In this document: positions 44,401 through 53,385 of the stretch, in pieces | How positions within the stretch are numbered: position 1 is the stretch's first letter | Layout: each line of letters opens with the position of its first letter | Source: Klebsormidium nitens | Taxonomy: Eukaryota > Streptophyta > Klebsormidiophyceae > Klebsormidiales > Klebsormidiaceae | Direction: 5' to 3' | Assembly (NCBI GenBank): GCA_000708835.1 | Contig: DF237026.1 | Location: 1 to 64,000, forward strand | Length of the DNA stretch: 64,000 nt | Program-made: the position numbers and the translations under genes | The notes under the pieces: generated by a model | The model's input: only the letters and a program-made list of their open reading frames with translations | Database searches by the model: none | Told to the model about the DNA's origin: nothing

Positions 44401-47125
44401 ACGAGACAGAAATTCAGACACCCTCTAAGCATTTTGGTGGCAGTTGTGGACACCGGAAAATACGCCAGCGGCCCACCTGAGGGAACAGAGTGACGTCGCC
44501 GGGGTTCATGACGTTCAGATGGAGAGTGAGGTTGGCTGCAGATTGAAAAAAACAATGTTAACATTCTGTTAAGCTGGCAGGAACCATCAGAGAATCCAAT
44601 TTGAGGTCCGACCGAGCACTGAATGCATCTCACAGTTACGGGCCAATGCTTTGCCGTCAAATCAGGTCGATCGGATGGTCAGCTGCGGTGTAGCGCTGAT
44701 GAAATCTAGATTCGACGCGCCACGTCGTCCTCCAGATGACGTCATTATCATTCAAAGCGTGGTACACTTACCTCCGGTGTCCACGAACCCCACAAGTACT
44801 TTGCCGCTGACGACGTACGAGATCTCCGTAGCCCTGGGTCATCGGAAAAGAGGAGCCGTTTAAATATTTGAGGACCGAAGTCCATGCAAAGCTGTCCCGT
44901 TATCTGTCACTTCGACACAAAACAGAAACCCTTTGAAGGAGCGATCCTCGACCACAACAGATTCTACGTTCACTTATCGTAACACACAGTCTGTTGAACT
45001 TCTCATTCAATTCTGTCACGGGGCCTCTTCACACATCAGTGCTCTCAGGCTCGCAACGAAAGACTGGATGGATTGATTACAATGATCTACAAAGCGGATG
45101 AGACCGGGTGGGAGGAGCAGATCCGTCAAAAGAGCAGTTTGTAGAACTTCCTTATAATCAACCTTGCCTACCGCGCATTCTGGAATCCGGGGGCAAAGAT
45201 CTAGTGAGCCGACCTTGGGTGTGTGTGCAGAATGTTCTGACCGCACGGGTTGAAGTTGATCAGAGCGATAGCGACGCCCTGTCCCCTGTAAGTGAAATAT
45301 TGTATTTGTTCCACAGCTCTGATGTTCCACTAAGATGAGATCCTAACGTGAAAACCAATTCAGCGCTTGGCGAGGCTGCGCTTAGAAGACAAAAAGCCAA
45401 GATTTCCCGGAACCCTTGGCGTTCACGCATTCATCTCGGGGCCCCTTATTTACTGCGAAACGTGCACCCTGTCCGAGACGCTAATAGCGGAGTATTTGAT
45501 CAGTCGACAAGTGTCATGGTTGATCCGACCTCTTTGAAAAGTGCCCCAGAAAACAGTCCTGGAAGCGGCCGCCTGCCCACGGCAGATTATCAGTTTCAAG
45601 CTTTGTGAAAAAAACGATACGGATTTGTTCTGCTTTGGAAAAACATCTTATAGTATTAACGGAGGATGTTAATCTGGTAAATTGGAACCGCGAATGTGAT
45701 CAATAGAACGGATTAAGGGCCTCACATGACAGCCGGGAAATTGTTGGCGTTGAGCAGTCGGAGCTGGCCCCCGGAACCCTGAATACGGCGAACGCCAGAA
45801 ACTGAGTGCCCGGTTAAGTTTGAGAACGAGCATCCCCAGATTGAGAAGTGTGTCAAAAAGATCGGGACGGAGGAAGCCAAAACTTGGACATATTGTAGAA
45901 TCAAACAATCCTGTCATGATGCGGCATATCGGAGCTTTTTAGAGCTCTCGAGATAGTTCCGGATCCGTCCCTTTTGCGCGTCTACCAGTGGGGACGCTCC
46001 ATGCTGCGGATCTCATAATGAATTGCCGAAAGGAGTTGAAAAAAGGAAGGAAAGTTGGGAATGATTACAAGGAGGCCTACAGAAAGTACGAAGTATATCC
46101 ACAAGGACCGCAAAGGAGTTCACTATCAACACGAAAGCCTGTGTCTGTGTTGAACACCACACGTGATGCCCAAACCACGTGTAAATCCTAATCCAAAGTT
46201 TATGCGCTTTGCATTCAGTTCAACCCTAGAAATACAACTAGACATCTTGTCTTTGAACCTATGCTGATTGCTCCGATAGAAAGGGCTCTCAAACACCAGA
46301 CAAAGTGGATCGAAAGAGCACGATTGCGTGTAGTACGATGCGTTCTCACACTCGGGTTAGCCGCCGGTGGGGTCCCGGTCAACGACTTGACAAAGTCGCC
46401 AGTCGCCAAACCAGGCGCGAAGTCTTGCACCGGGGCTCCTGAGTACAGGGCTGCAGAAGAACGGGGAGAAAATTACCGGCCCGAGTTGGTGGGCTTGAAG
46501 AAGAAAGTAGCTCCAATATGCAGGCAATCCGCCTCCGATTTGTTCCTATCATTCTTTCATACGCTTAGACAACAGGCAAGTAACTTCAGTATTGTTCTCA
46601 AACGATTCTGCAGCCCCCCGATGTATTTTTTCACAATCGGGCACAGCAATGCGTGCCCAACACGAACCAAAACTTTGACCTAGCTAATCAGAAAAAGGGG
46701 GGGAACGTGTTTCAAAGGGAATGAAGCTTACGATTCGTCTGACTGACTATTTGGTACATCTTTTCCGGTGAAAATTGATGGAAGCGGCAAGAAGCTCCTG
46801 AGTTTTTGCAACGCAATGGTCTGTCGAACCTGAGTGACCGCAACGAAGAAACCAGCAAACTGTTCTGCCATAGTCTTCATGATACCATATACTCACGCGA
46901 GCCCACAATAACCTGTTCTGAACGATCAAGACTTTCCGACACAATCCGGTCCTAATCAAGCCGCAAATGGAGAAGGAAAACCACGAAAGTGTGAAAGCGG
47001 AAGCGAGGAAATAAGAGTTCACCTTCGGCTCCCGCCGCCTGCCCCTGTGCGCGCGCCGCAAACCACAGGGCTACTAGGGCTGACGCCAGAAAGGTCTGGA
47101 TTGAAGCGCGGCTTGACAGAGCCAT
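41481..47125 (-). CDS. Germin-like protein (secreted cupin), 9 exons
   Basis: Germins are apoplastic manganese cupins with oxalate oxidase or superoxide dismutase activity; the activity here is unknown. Exons (minus): 47125-47023, 46450-46350, 45778-45726, 45285-45214, 44833-44772, 44535-44477, 43198-43040, 42328-42214, 41629-41481. Phases close, giving 290 aa. Exon 1 encodes a signal peptide (hydrophobic FLASALVALWF then ARAQG). The cupin motif 1 reads CGQNILHTHPRATEI then SYVVSG, with metal ligands His about 106, His about 108 and Glu about 113; motif 2 has PGDVTLFPQ and GLMHFQQEIGNAP with the fourth ligand His about 154, followed by the family-typical NNENPG. The cupin ends near residue 205 and is followed by an unusual tail of about 85 aa (Pro/Gly-rich, one Cys), encoded by the last two exons, which rest on splice consensus and phase rather than homology. 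The last junction is the least certain. Confidence 0.87.
42620..42960 (-). repeat. Three decayed copies of the 3' edge of germin exon 7
   Basis: On the plus strand the exon 7 end reads GAAGTCTGCCCGAAAGCGAC then GGCGATGATTTCGG..CTGGAAGGTGG. Intron 7 holds related units near 42628 (GAGGCTGCCCGACAGCGACG, GCGACGATCTTCGG, GAGAAGGTGG), 42745 (AAAGGCTGCC..AGCGACGGCGCTGATTTTG) and 42872 (GAAGGCTGCCCAACAGCGTC, GGCAATGATTGCGG). Spacings are about 115-175 bp. Frames are broken by stops and indels. Confidence 0.8.
43199..44150 (-). repeat. About eight decayed tandem copies of the 5' edge of germin exon 7
   Basis: On the plus strand the exon start reads GCGTTGCCAATCTCCTGCTG then GAAGTGCATCAGGCCCTG, followed by an intron end with GCGAGGTTTAGCATTTTGCGCGCG. 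Related units sit near 43300, 43404, 43495, 43609, 43698, 43812, 43938 and 44063, all inside intron 6, with periods of about 85-126 bp. The 43812 unit is nearly perfect over ATCTCCTGCTGGAAGTGCAT; the others have lost bases or carry indels. Each unit carries the copied intron end as well, which makes the region rich in GCGCGC runs. Confidence 0.9.
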
Positions 47126-50100
47126 GGCTTTTGACCCAATCAGAGCCCGTTGGGGGCCGTTGCTAGAACGCGGTTGAGGTCCGGTCGCTGATCAAAAACT
47201 TAAGGTTCTTATGCTTTGAGGTGGTTCTGATAGTGAATGCCCTTCGAAGCCGCGACCGAAGGAAGTGGAGAGCGAGAAAGGGCGGCGAGGACTTGCATCT
47301 GAAATAACGAAGAAAGGTTGTGGTCTTGCATTACCTGAGCTAGCTTTCCTCGACATTATGTCAAAGTCTTGATCTTAAGGTGATTGTGCATCAATTGAAC
47401 GGGGTGGCTTCTGCACACATAGGCCGGACAATCGGCCTGCATGGCCAGTGAGTTTCCTCCCAGGGTCAATAGTGAGTGCGCCCGTACGTTCCATTGCTCT
47501 TGACCAGAATGTCAGGATGCACATGCTGCGACTGGATTGAAGTCGGAATTCGACGCGGTGTACTGATCAGCACGCTTGCTCCTCCGTATACGACCGGACG
47601 GTCAACGCGAGTGGCATATGCCTGTGTTGGAGTGTCAATCTTGACGCACTGGCAGACAGTTGCAAGATGTCTACATGCAGACACTTCTGGGCTGTCCGCA
47701 ATTCACTCGTGCAACTCGCTAATATCGATATCTGGCTGATCATCTGATCCAATCAGACGGAAATGGATGCAGCGAGCTAGAATCGTAATCGCAGGCCGCC
47801 TCCTGATCGAACGGAATGCCTGCGATTGGAAGCTTTCCATTGTAGCTGATGTCTAGCCTGGCTAAGTTCTGCATGAAACGCTGATCATTAAATTCTGTCT
47901 TATATTTAAAGACATCAGGTGGCTGCAAAGCTGCACCATAAAGAAACAAATCGATCTGCTGCGTGTCAAACGGCATATGACTCCTGTTTTGAATTCGCCG
48001 TCTGCATATTCTCAAGTCGATCAAACCGTTCGTGTACCCAGTGCCGGAGCGCAGCTAGATACACCGTCGCGTGCATATATGCATGTTTTGGTAAGCTAGT
48101 GGTTAAGGTCAGGCTTAAAGGGATGCTTAGTTGCCAGCCTAGCTAGTGCACATGAGCCAACTGGATCCGACGCGCGCACGCGGTGACCGGCCGGCCGTCA
48201 CCGGCTAATATCAATGAATGATCTTCTAGTGCCCACATGATGCATGCAACATTTGCAATGCGACGCGCTACAGTTCAACCGTTCCCGGGCCCAGGGTGGT
48301 AAAGTGCCAAAGCTGCCGACCGGCAAGGCGTAATCGATTTCGCCCAAGCTCGAGACGATCTTTAGGTTATGAAGATGTGCGCGCGCATGCTGAGCAGGCT
48401 GAGGAGTCGCAAAACATCAAAGAAGCTCCAAAACAGAGGTTAAATACTGACGCGGCGAACTTCGGAAGTGCTTCAGCATTGGAAACCGTCTTTTCTTGAT
48501 GCGACCAAGCAAACCACTAGCTTGATATGTTTTTCGCAGCCAAGTCCGACCTGCTCTATCCATTCACCAAACTTACCTGAGACTCTTCACACAAAAAGCG
48601 CGAAATCTATCTACTGTCCCTGACCAAACTACGGTTACAGACAGACCACGAGATCGTTTACAATCGCGAGCGTCGGGGCCCGACGTATAGCGCCACATAT
48701 CAGGAAAATAGGGAGCCCGATCAACCGAAGCCAGTCGGAGAGGAAGAAGGATCCGAAGAGGAGTAACGCACGAAAGGAAGCTTCTCTACGAATGCTTCCT
48801 CCTTTCCGGCTTGGTTCCGTGCTTCCGTGCTCGACACGTGGCGCTGTCTGGCAGGGGCGCCACTTTCCGCTCTTCCGTCCGCTGCTCCGGAAGGTGGGGG
48901 TTCCGCCAGAGACAGACGAGGGAGTAACCTCCGGTGTTGAAGCCGTCCCTTGGAGTAAGTGGCCGAGCGCACGTGCTGGCAACATCACAAAAAGGTGGGG
49001 GAAAACGGTCAGGGAAGGAACAGGCAGCGGAAAAGAAGCAAAACGAGATTGCTAAAGGAGGACGTAAGAAAAGAAAGAGGGAACAGCGTCAGAAATGAGA
49101 AAGCTGGCGAAGCTTCAGACAGATGCTAGAAAATCGAAGCGTAAGAGAAGCTGGCTAGCGTCCTTTGGAGCGCCTCGAGCAGTCTCACATATCCGATCGT
49201 TGCACTCAACAGCAGGCAAGTCTCTCGGCATAGCAATCCCAAAGTTGGTATATCAAGACGTCAAGAGGACCCCGAAGGTACGCCCAAAGCTCGAACGGCC
49301 CAGATGGTCTAACTCACTTGAAAAGTCAAGGTCTGAAGCAATTAGACACATCAGCATGGCAACAAATCTCGCAAGTTGACACTGCCACCTCCGATTCAAT
49401 TGACGAAACATCATTACAATTCTCTGAGAATTTAAATCGTATCCCAAACCTTGAAAACCTCACCTGCTTCTGGAATCTCTGCAGCTTGACGAGCACTGCC
49501 GGCACCGCCTCTGCCCCGTGAGCCGCTGCTCCGCGAGGAGGGCGACCGTTGCAGCGGGGCCCACCTGCGAGTGGTCGCCTACGACGACGACCGCCGTAAC
49601 CGGGTCGGCGATGCAGCCCTGGAACCAGGACGCCTTGAGCCCCTTCCCAGAACGGTGGCATAGACCGGATTCCGCCGGAGCCCAGATTGCTTAAACCTGC
49701 AGAATCCGGCGTCCTCCCGACTGCGACCCGGCTGGACTTGGATGCAATTTTACGGCTGAGGCGGCTCCCCCCTCTCGAAGATCTGTAGCATCCAGAACTC
49801 GCCGTTCGCATTTGGGTTCCCCGTGCTGGTGTGAACGCCCGCCCCATTTCTGCTGAACTTCCTAACTGGGCCTCGGTCGAAGCGCGAAACGCAGCGGACG
49901 ACTCATCTCATCGCAGGCGATGATGACAGCAGAGACCGCTCCTCCCGTCTCTAACGGCCAGCTCCCGCCGCATTTCTGGAAGCCGTCACCTCGCTCTAAC
50001 GCAGGTGCGCCCCCACCCAAGGTACCGGTCACCAGAGCGAGGCGTTCTGCTCACCGAACCCACTCTCCCCTTAGACTTTGGTTTTGGACACTCCGGCATT

Positions 50101-50955
50101 CAGCTTAAACCCCCTCTTCTCAGCATTCTCACGCTCACGCAGGCTCCTCGGCTTTTCCACAAGTGCCCTGAATCGCGGCCTTGATTCTGACGGCAGCTTT
50201 TTCGCAGTCGCCCCGATTTACCTCGCTCGACCTGAGCACCCCTCTTTCCCTACAAGTCACCCACCTGGCTTTCGCCCCTCCCCTTCGACTTCCACACCGT
50301 ATCTTCCCAGTGCTTCCCCCTTTCGTCATCCCTCCTGGTTTCTTCCAGCTCAAACCCCACGACTTTGCACTTTCCACGCCTGCATTCCCTGGTGCTTCTC
50401 TCCTTTTCCGTTCGGTTTCCAAGCCACCACATCCCCCGCGCTTGCGTCCCCTACTCCGTCCTCCCTCCCCAGGCGCCCCTCAGCATTTCCCACGCTCTAG
50501 CTCTTCGAGATCTGGGTCTGATGCTGGCGAACATCAGCCGGCTAGCCTTGCCGAACACCCTTTCCGGCCCCTGTCTTCGACGTTCCGCTCCCGACTGCTT
50601 TCACCGCTCTGCAAGCCCTCCGCTGACGTCTGCTGGCGTCGCCTTTCCAACCCCCGGGACCATCTCCTTGCCTCTGCGCGTTCCCATTAACACCATTCTT
50701 TCTTGCGGAGTCCAAACCAGCCTATGCGCCAGGGACGGCGTCAATCGCCGCCGCCTCTAACAGAGCACCCAACGGGACCCCTACCTCTCCTCGACAACGA
50801 ACCAATCTCTCGACAAACTACACTGACGCTTAGTCGTCTACTCGACAACATTCCTAACTCTTGGCTATTTAGGGCCGTCTTCAAGGGTTACGAGAATTCT
50901 AAACATGAACACCTGTCAGAAGAGGCTACGGACCTACCTACGACGACTAGACCTG
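47126..50955. other. Intergenic region with no clear gene
   Basis: No complete gene is recognised. 47.1-48.6 kb looks like ordinary non-coding DNA upstream of the germin gene. 48.7-49.0 kb holds a minus-strand ORF with a hydrophobic stretch but no known family. 49.5-49.63 kb holds a helicase-like fragment (separate entry). 49.9-50.9 kb is strongly pyrimidine-rich on the plus strand, a continuation of the composition of the zinc-finger gene that follows; it may be its 3' UTR or a decayed extension. Confidence 0.45.
49507..49625 (-). pseudogene. Possible SF1 helicase motif III fragment
   Basis: One minus-strand frame reads TAVVVVGDHSQVGPAATVA then LLAEQRL, which resembles SF1 helicase motif III (VGDHxQLGPV). 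The nucleotide string GGCGACCACTCGCAGGTGGG then CCCCGCTGCAACGGTCGCCC also resembles helicase exon 5 of this window (GGCGACCACCAGCAGCTGGG, GCCCGTTGTGCGGTCGCCCC, near 35227). No other helicase motif was found around it, so it would be an isolated remnant. A chance match in GC-rich DNA is possible. Confidence 0.3.
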
Positions 50956-53385
50956 TTAGAAGCCAGGGGGCCTCGAAAGAAGCGGAGAATCAGAAAGGGG
51001 TTCGCCTTCGGACTCAAGCTGTGTCTTTGGGAGGGGCTCAAGGTCTGTCTCTGGGGGGGGCTGGTTGAGATCGAAGCCGCGTACAGGGGATTTGGGGGGC
51101 TCAGCAGAGTGTTGACTTTCCAGGGGGAAAAGGACGAGCTGGGGCGTGGAGTCAGACGGGGTTAAGGAACGTGATGCGTCAGAGGACGCATGGCCGGCCT
51201 TGGAATTGTGCCGATCCAAACTGGAGAAAAGAGGAGCTTCATCGGCAGGCGTTCCGTTACGGCCCGTCTTGGAGAAGGGGGGACCTAGGCCCAAGCTGGT
51301 CAAATGGTCAACCCCCCCAGTAGCAGGACCAAGCCCCCGAGAAGCTGCTGCCCCGCTTGTCGGACCGCTTGGAGCCCACAGGTCTCTTGTTGCCGCTTCC
51401 ACCGCAGGGGGGTTCTCTTCCGGCGCCTCGGTTTTGAACCCCCCACTGAAGGCAAAAAAAGCCCGACATTTTGCTCGTAACCAGGGGTTTAGAGACAGCT
51501 CCTCGTTCCTCCCAGGCTCAATCCCAGCCTTCTCCTTTCCCCACCCATCATTTGCCGCGCCAACCAAACCCGGCTTGCCCCGCTTTGCCGCTCCAGCCAT
51601 TGTGTCCCCCACTCTTCCGGGCCTCCACTCACCCTCTTGAGGGATCCCCCGCTCAGCACTGTGAGAGGGTGTCCCATCGGCGACCCCCTCTCCACGCCCT
51701 CCAAAAAGCGCTTCCTCGCCGGAGCTGTCCGCTTTCAGCCCTCTCTTCCATCTCCCCTTCTCGCCGTCCGCTTCCTGTTCCTCCCCACCTTCCCAAAGCC
51801 ACTTCTTGGGGGTCTCAGCTTTTCGAGTCTGCCCAACGTCCTGGAACTCTGCCGGCGCTCTCGCATGATCCGCCAACCCACCCTCCCCCACCTGCAGCTT
51901 TCCCACCAGATTCATCCCACCCCTCGCCGCCTTTAAGCCGGGAATCCCTCGGGGCGCACCTTCCAGATTCAACTGAAAGCGCTTGACTCCACCATCCCCT
52001 GCCGGCGCACTTTCCGACGCCGCCAGTCGAGCGTGCCCCGCAAATGACAGCCCTTGCTGAGCTGTGCCGAACCCCGCCGGAGGAAGTGTTTCTGCGCTGG
52101 GGTTCCTTCGGCGGACACTTTCTGACCTCCGGCGGAAAGAATCTTCTCCTTCGAAGCCCCTTGGCAGTCTCACCGACATCACATCCTCCGGCGAAGACTG
52201 TCCTCGCAGCCCCTGTGCTTCGGCATCTCTCGCCGATGGACGGCCCTGCAGGTCTGTGTCTGGGTAAACAGTGGGGGGCATTTCGGCGGAGAGGTTCAGC
52301 GAACCCTTCTGATCTGAACCTGCCTTTCTCCAGCGAGCTGATGCTTTCGCTGAAGTCCCCGATTCCCCATCACCTGCCACCAACCGCTCCCACTCAATCC
52401 TGGTTGCAGGCCTCTCTGCCGGAGGATTGAAGGTGATGCCCCGATCCAGCGCCGGTGCTTCCCGTGAACCCCCCAAAGCATCACCTCCAAACCGCTCCGC
52501 CCTCTTCTGCCTCTTCCGCTCGAACTCTGCCGCCTCTTGCTCCTCCTCCCAATCCTCCCTGCCTCCCTGCTGCCTCCTTCTCTTGCCAGGTGGCGCTTCC
52601 GGACTGGCCGGGCTGGGCGCCTCCTCCTGGGGGGTTCCCTCTCCCTGCCATCCCCTGCCGTTTGGTGCCCCGTCCCGGCTAACCCCAGGAGATGTTGTCC
52701 CCTCGTCCCGCTTCCGCTTCACGCCAGGTGGCACCCCCAGATTGGCCACTCCCAATTCATAGTACAACTCCTTATGCTTGACCGACTCAAGCTGGTGCTG
52801 CCGCAAAGCATTGGGGGTCCCAAAAGGTTTCATGCACACATAGCACACGACCCTACTCTCTCCGTTCCCCTCTGCCTCCGTGCAGCGCTCCAAGACCCTC
52901 TTGTGCTTCTTTCCCCTCCTGTGGCTTTCCAACGCGTTCTTGTGAAAGACTGGCCCGCAGAGCGGACACATAACAAGCGGGTCTTCCTTTCGCATAAGCG
53001 ACAGAAGGGTTTTCTTCTCAGTGATTGGAGGGTTGGCTGCCTGGTTAAGAGAACCTTCCCTTGAGACTTCTTGTCTGACAAACTCTCCGTTCTGCACCCG
53101 TATGCTGCCGCCATCCTTCTTGAACAGTTTTCCTTCCCCCACTCTGGCCTTTGGGAAGACAGACATACCGAGGCTGCTTTCTGCGGCACCCCATATCCCG
53201 ACCATGTTCTGTCTCGGGGAAGGCCTGTCTGGAAGTAGGCGTCCCTTGCCGCTGCTATCAAATACCGTCAAACGGTTACCCGCTGGAAGTTTTTGAGACT
53301 GAGAGCCTGGCAATGCAAGCACACTTGAACCACTGGCATCCGGTTTGGTTGATTCCCTCCCCCACATGAAGTGCCCCTTGAACAC
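50956..53385 (-). CDS. C2H2 zinc-finger protein with C-terminal DLNxxP motif
   Basis: Single open frame of 809 aa, no intron seen; function unknown. The N-terminal third holds two C2H2 fingers of U1/matrin-like spacing: CPLCGPVFHKNALESH then RRGKKH (first Cys about 140) and CYVCMKPFGTPNALRQH then QLESVKH (first Cys about 181). A basic KRKRDE stretch follows and could be a nuclear localisation signal. The remainder is rich in Gly, Glu, Arg, Ala and Pro and probably disordered. Near the C-terminus (about 772) is GFDLNQPPPE, which fits the plant DLNxxP-type EAR repression motif, so a nuclear co-repressor-binding role is a reasonable inference. The finger pair has nearly the same layout as that at the N-terminus of the helicase gene. 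The start at 53385 is the first ATG of the open frame. The plus-strand ORFs over this region are shadows. Confidence 0.75.
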   Translation of the reverse strand: MFKGHFMWGRESTKPDASGSSVLALPGSQSQKLPAGNRLTVFDSSGKGRLLPDRPSPRQNMVGIWGAAESSLGMSVFPKARVGEGKLFKKDGGSIRVQNGEFVRQEVSREGSLNQAANPPITEKKTLLSLMRKEDPLVMCPLCGPVFHKNALESHRRGKKHKRVLERCTEAEGNGESRVVCYVCMKPFGTPNALRQHQLESVKHKELYYELGVANLGVPPGVKRKRDEGTTSPGVSRDGAPNGRGWQGEGTPQEEAPSPASPEAPPGKRRRQQGGREDWEEEQEAAEFERKRQKRAERFGGDALGGSREAPALDRGITFNPPAERPATRIEWERLVAGDGESGTSAKASARWRKAGSDQKGSLNLSAEMPPTVYPDTDLQGRPSARDAEAQGLRGQSSPEDVMSVRLPRGFEGEDSFRRRSESVRRRNPSAETLPPAGFGTAQQGLSFAGHARLAASESAPAGDGGVKRFQLNLEGAPRGIPGLKAARGGMNLVGKLQVGEGGLADHARAPAEFQDVGQTRKAETPKKWLWEGGEEQEADGEKGRWKRGLKADSSGEEALFGGRGEGVADGTPSHSAERGIPQEGEWRPGRVGDTMAGAAKRGKPGLVGAANDGWGKEKAGIEPGRNEELSLNPWLRAKCRAFFAFSGGFKTEAPEENPPAVEAATRDLWAPSGPTSGAAASRGLGPATGGVDHLTSLGLGPPFSKTGRNGTPADEAPLFSSLDRHNSKAGHASSDASRSLTPSDSTPQLVLFPLESQHSAEPPKSPVRGFDLNQPPPETDLEPLPKTQLESEGEPLSDSPLLSRPPGF

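Noticed and set aside
48635-48988. 117-codon minus-strand ORF with a hydrophobic stretch
   Set aside because: Short, no family recognised, and overlapped by equally long frames; not enough for a gene call.
50078-53369. Plus-strand Pro/Ser-rich ORFs of up to 175 codons
   Set aside because: They are antisense shadows of the GC-rich zinc-finger gene or lie in its pyrimidine-rich flank; no motif was seen.
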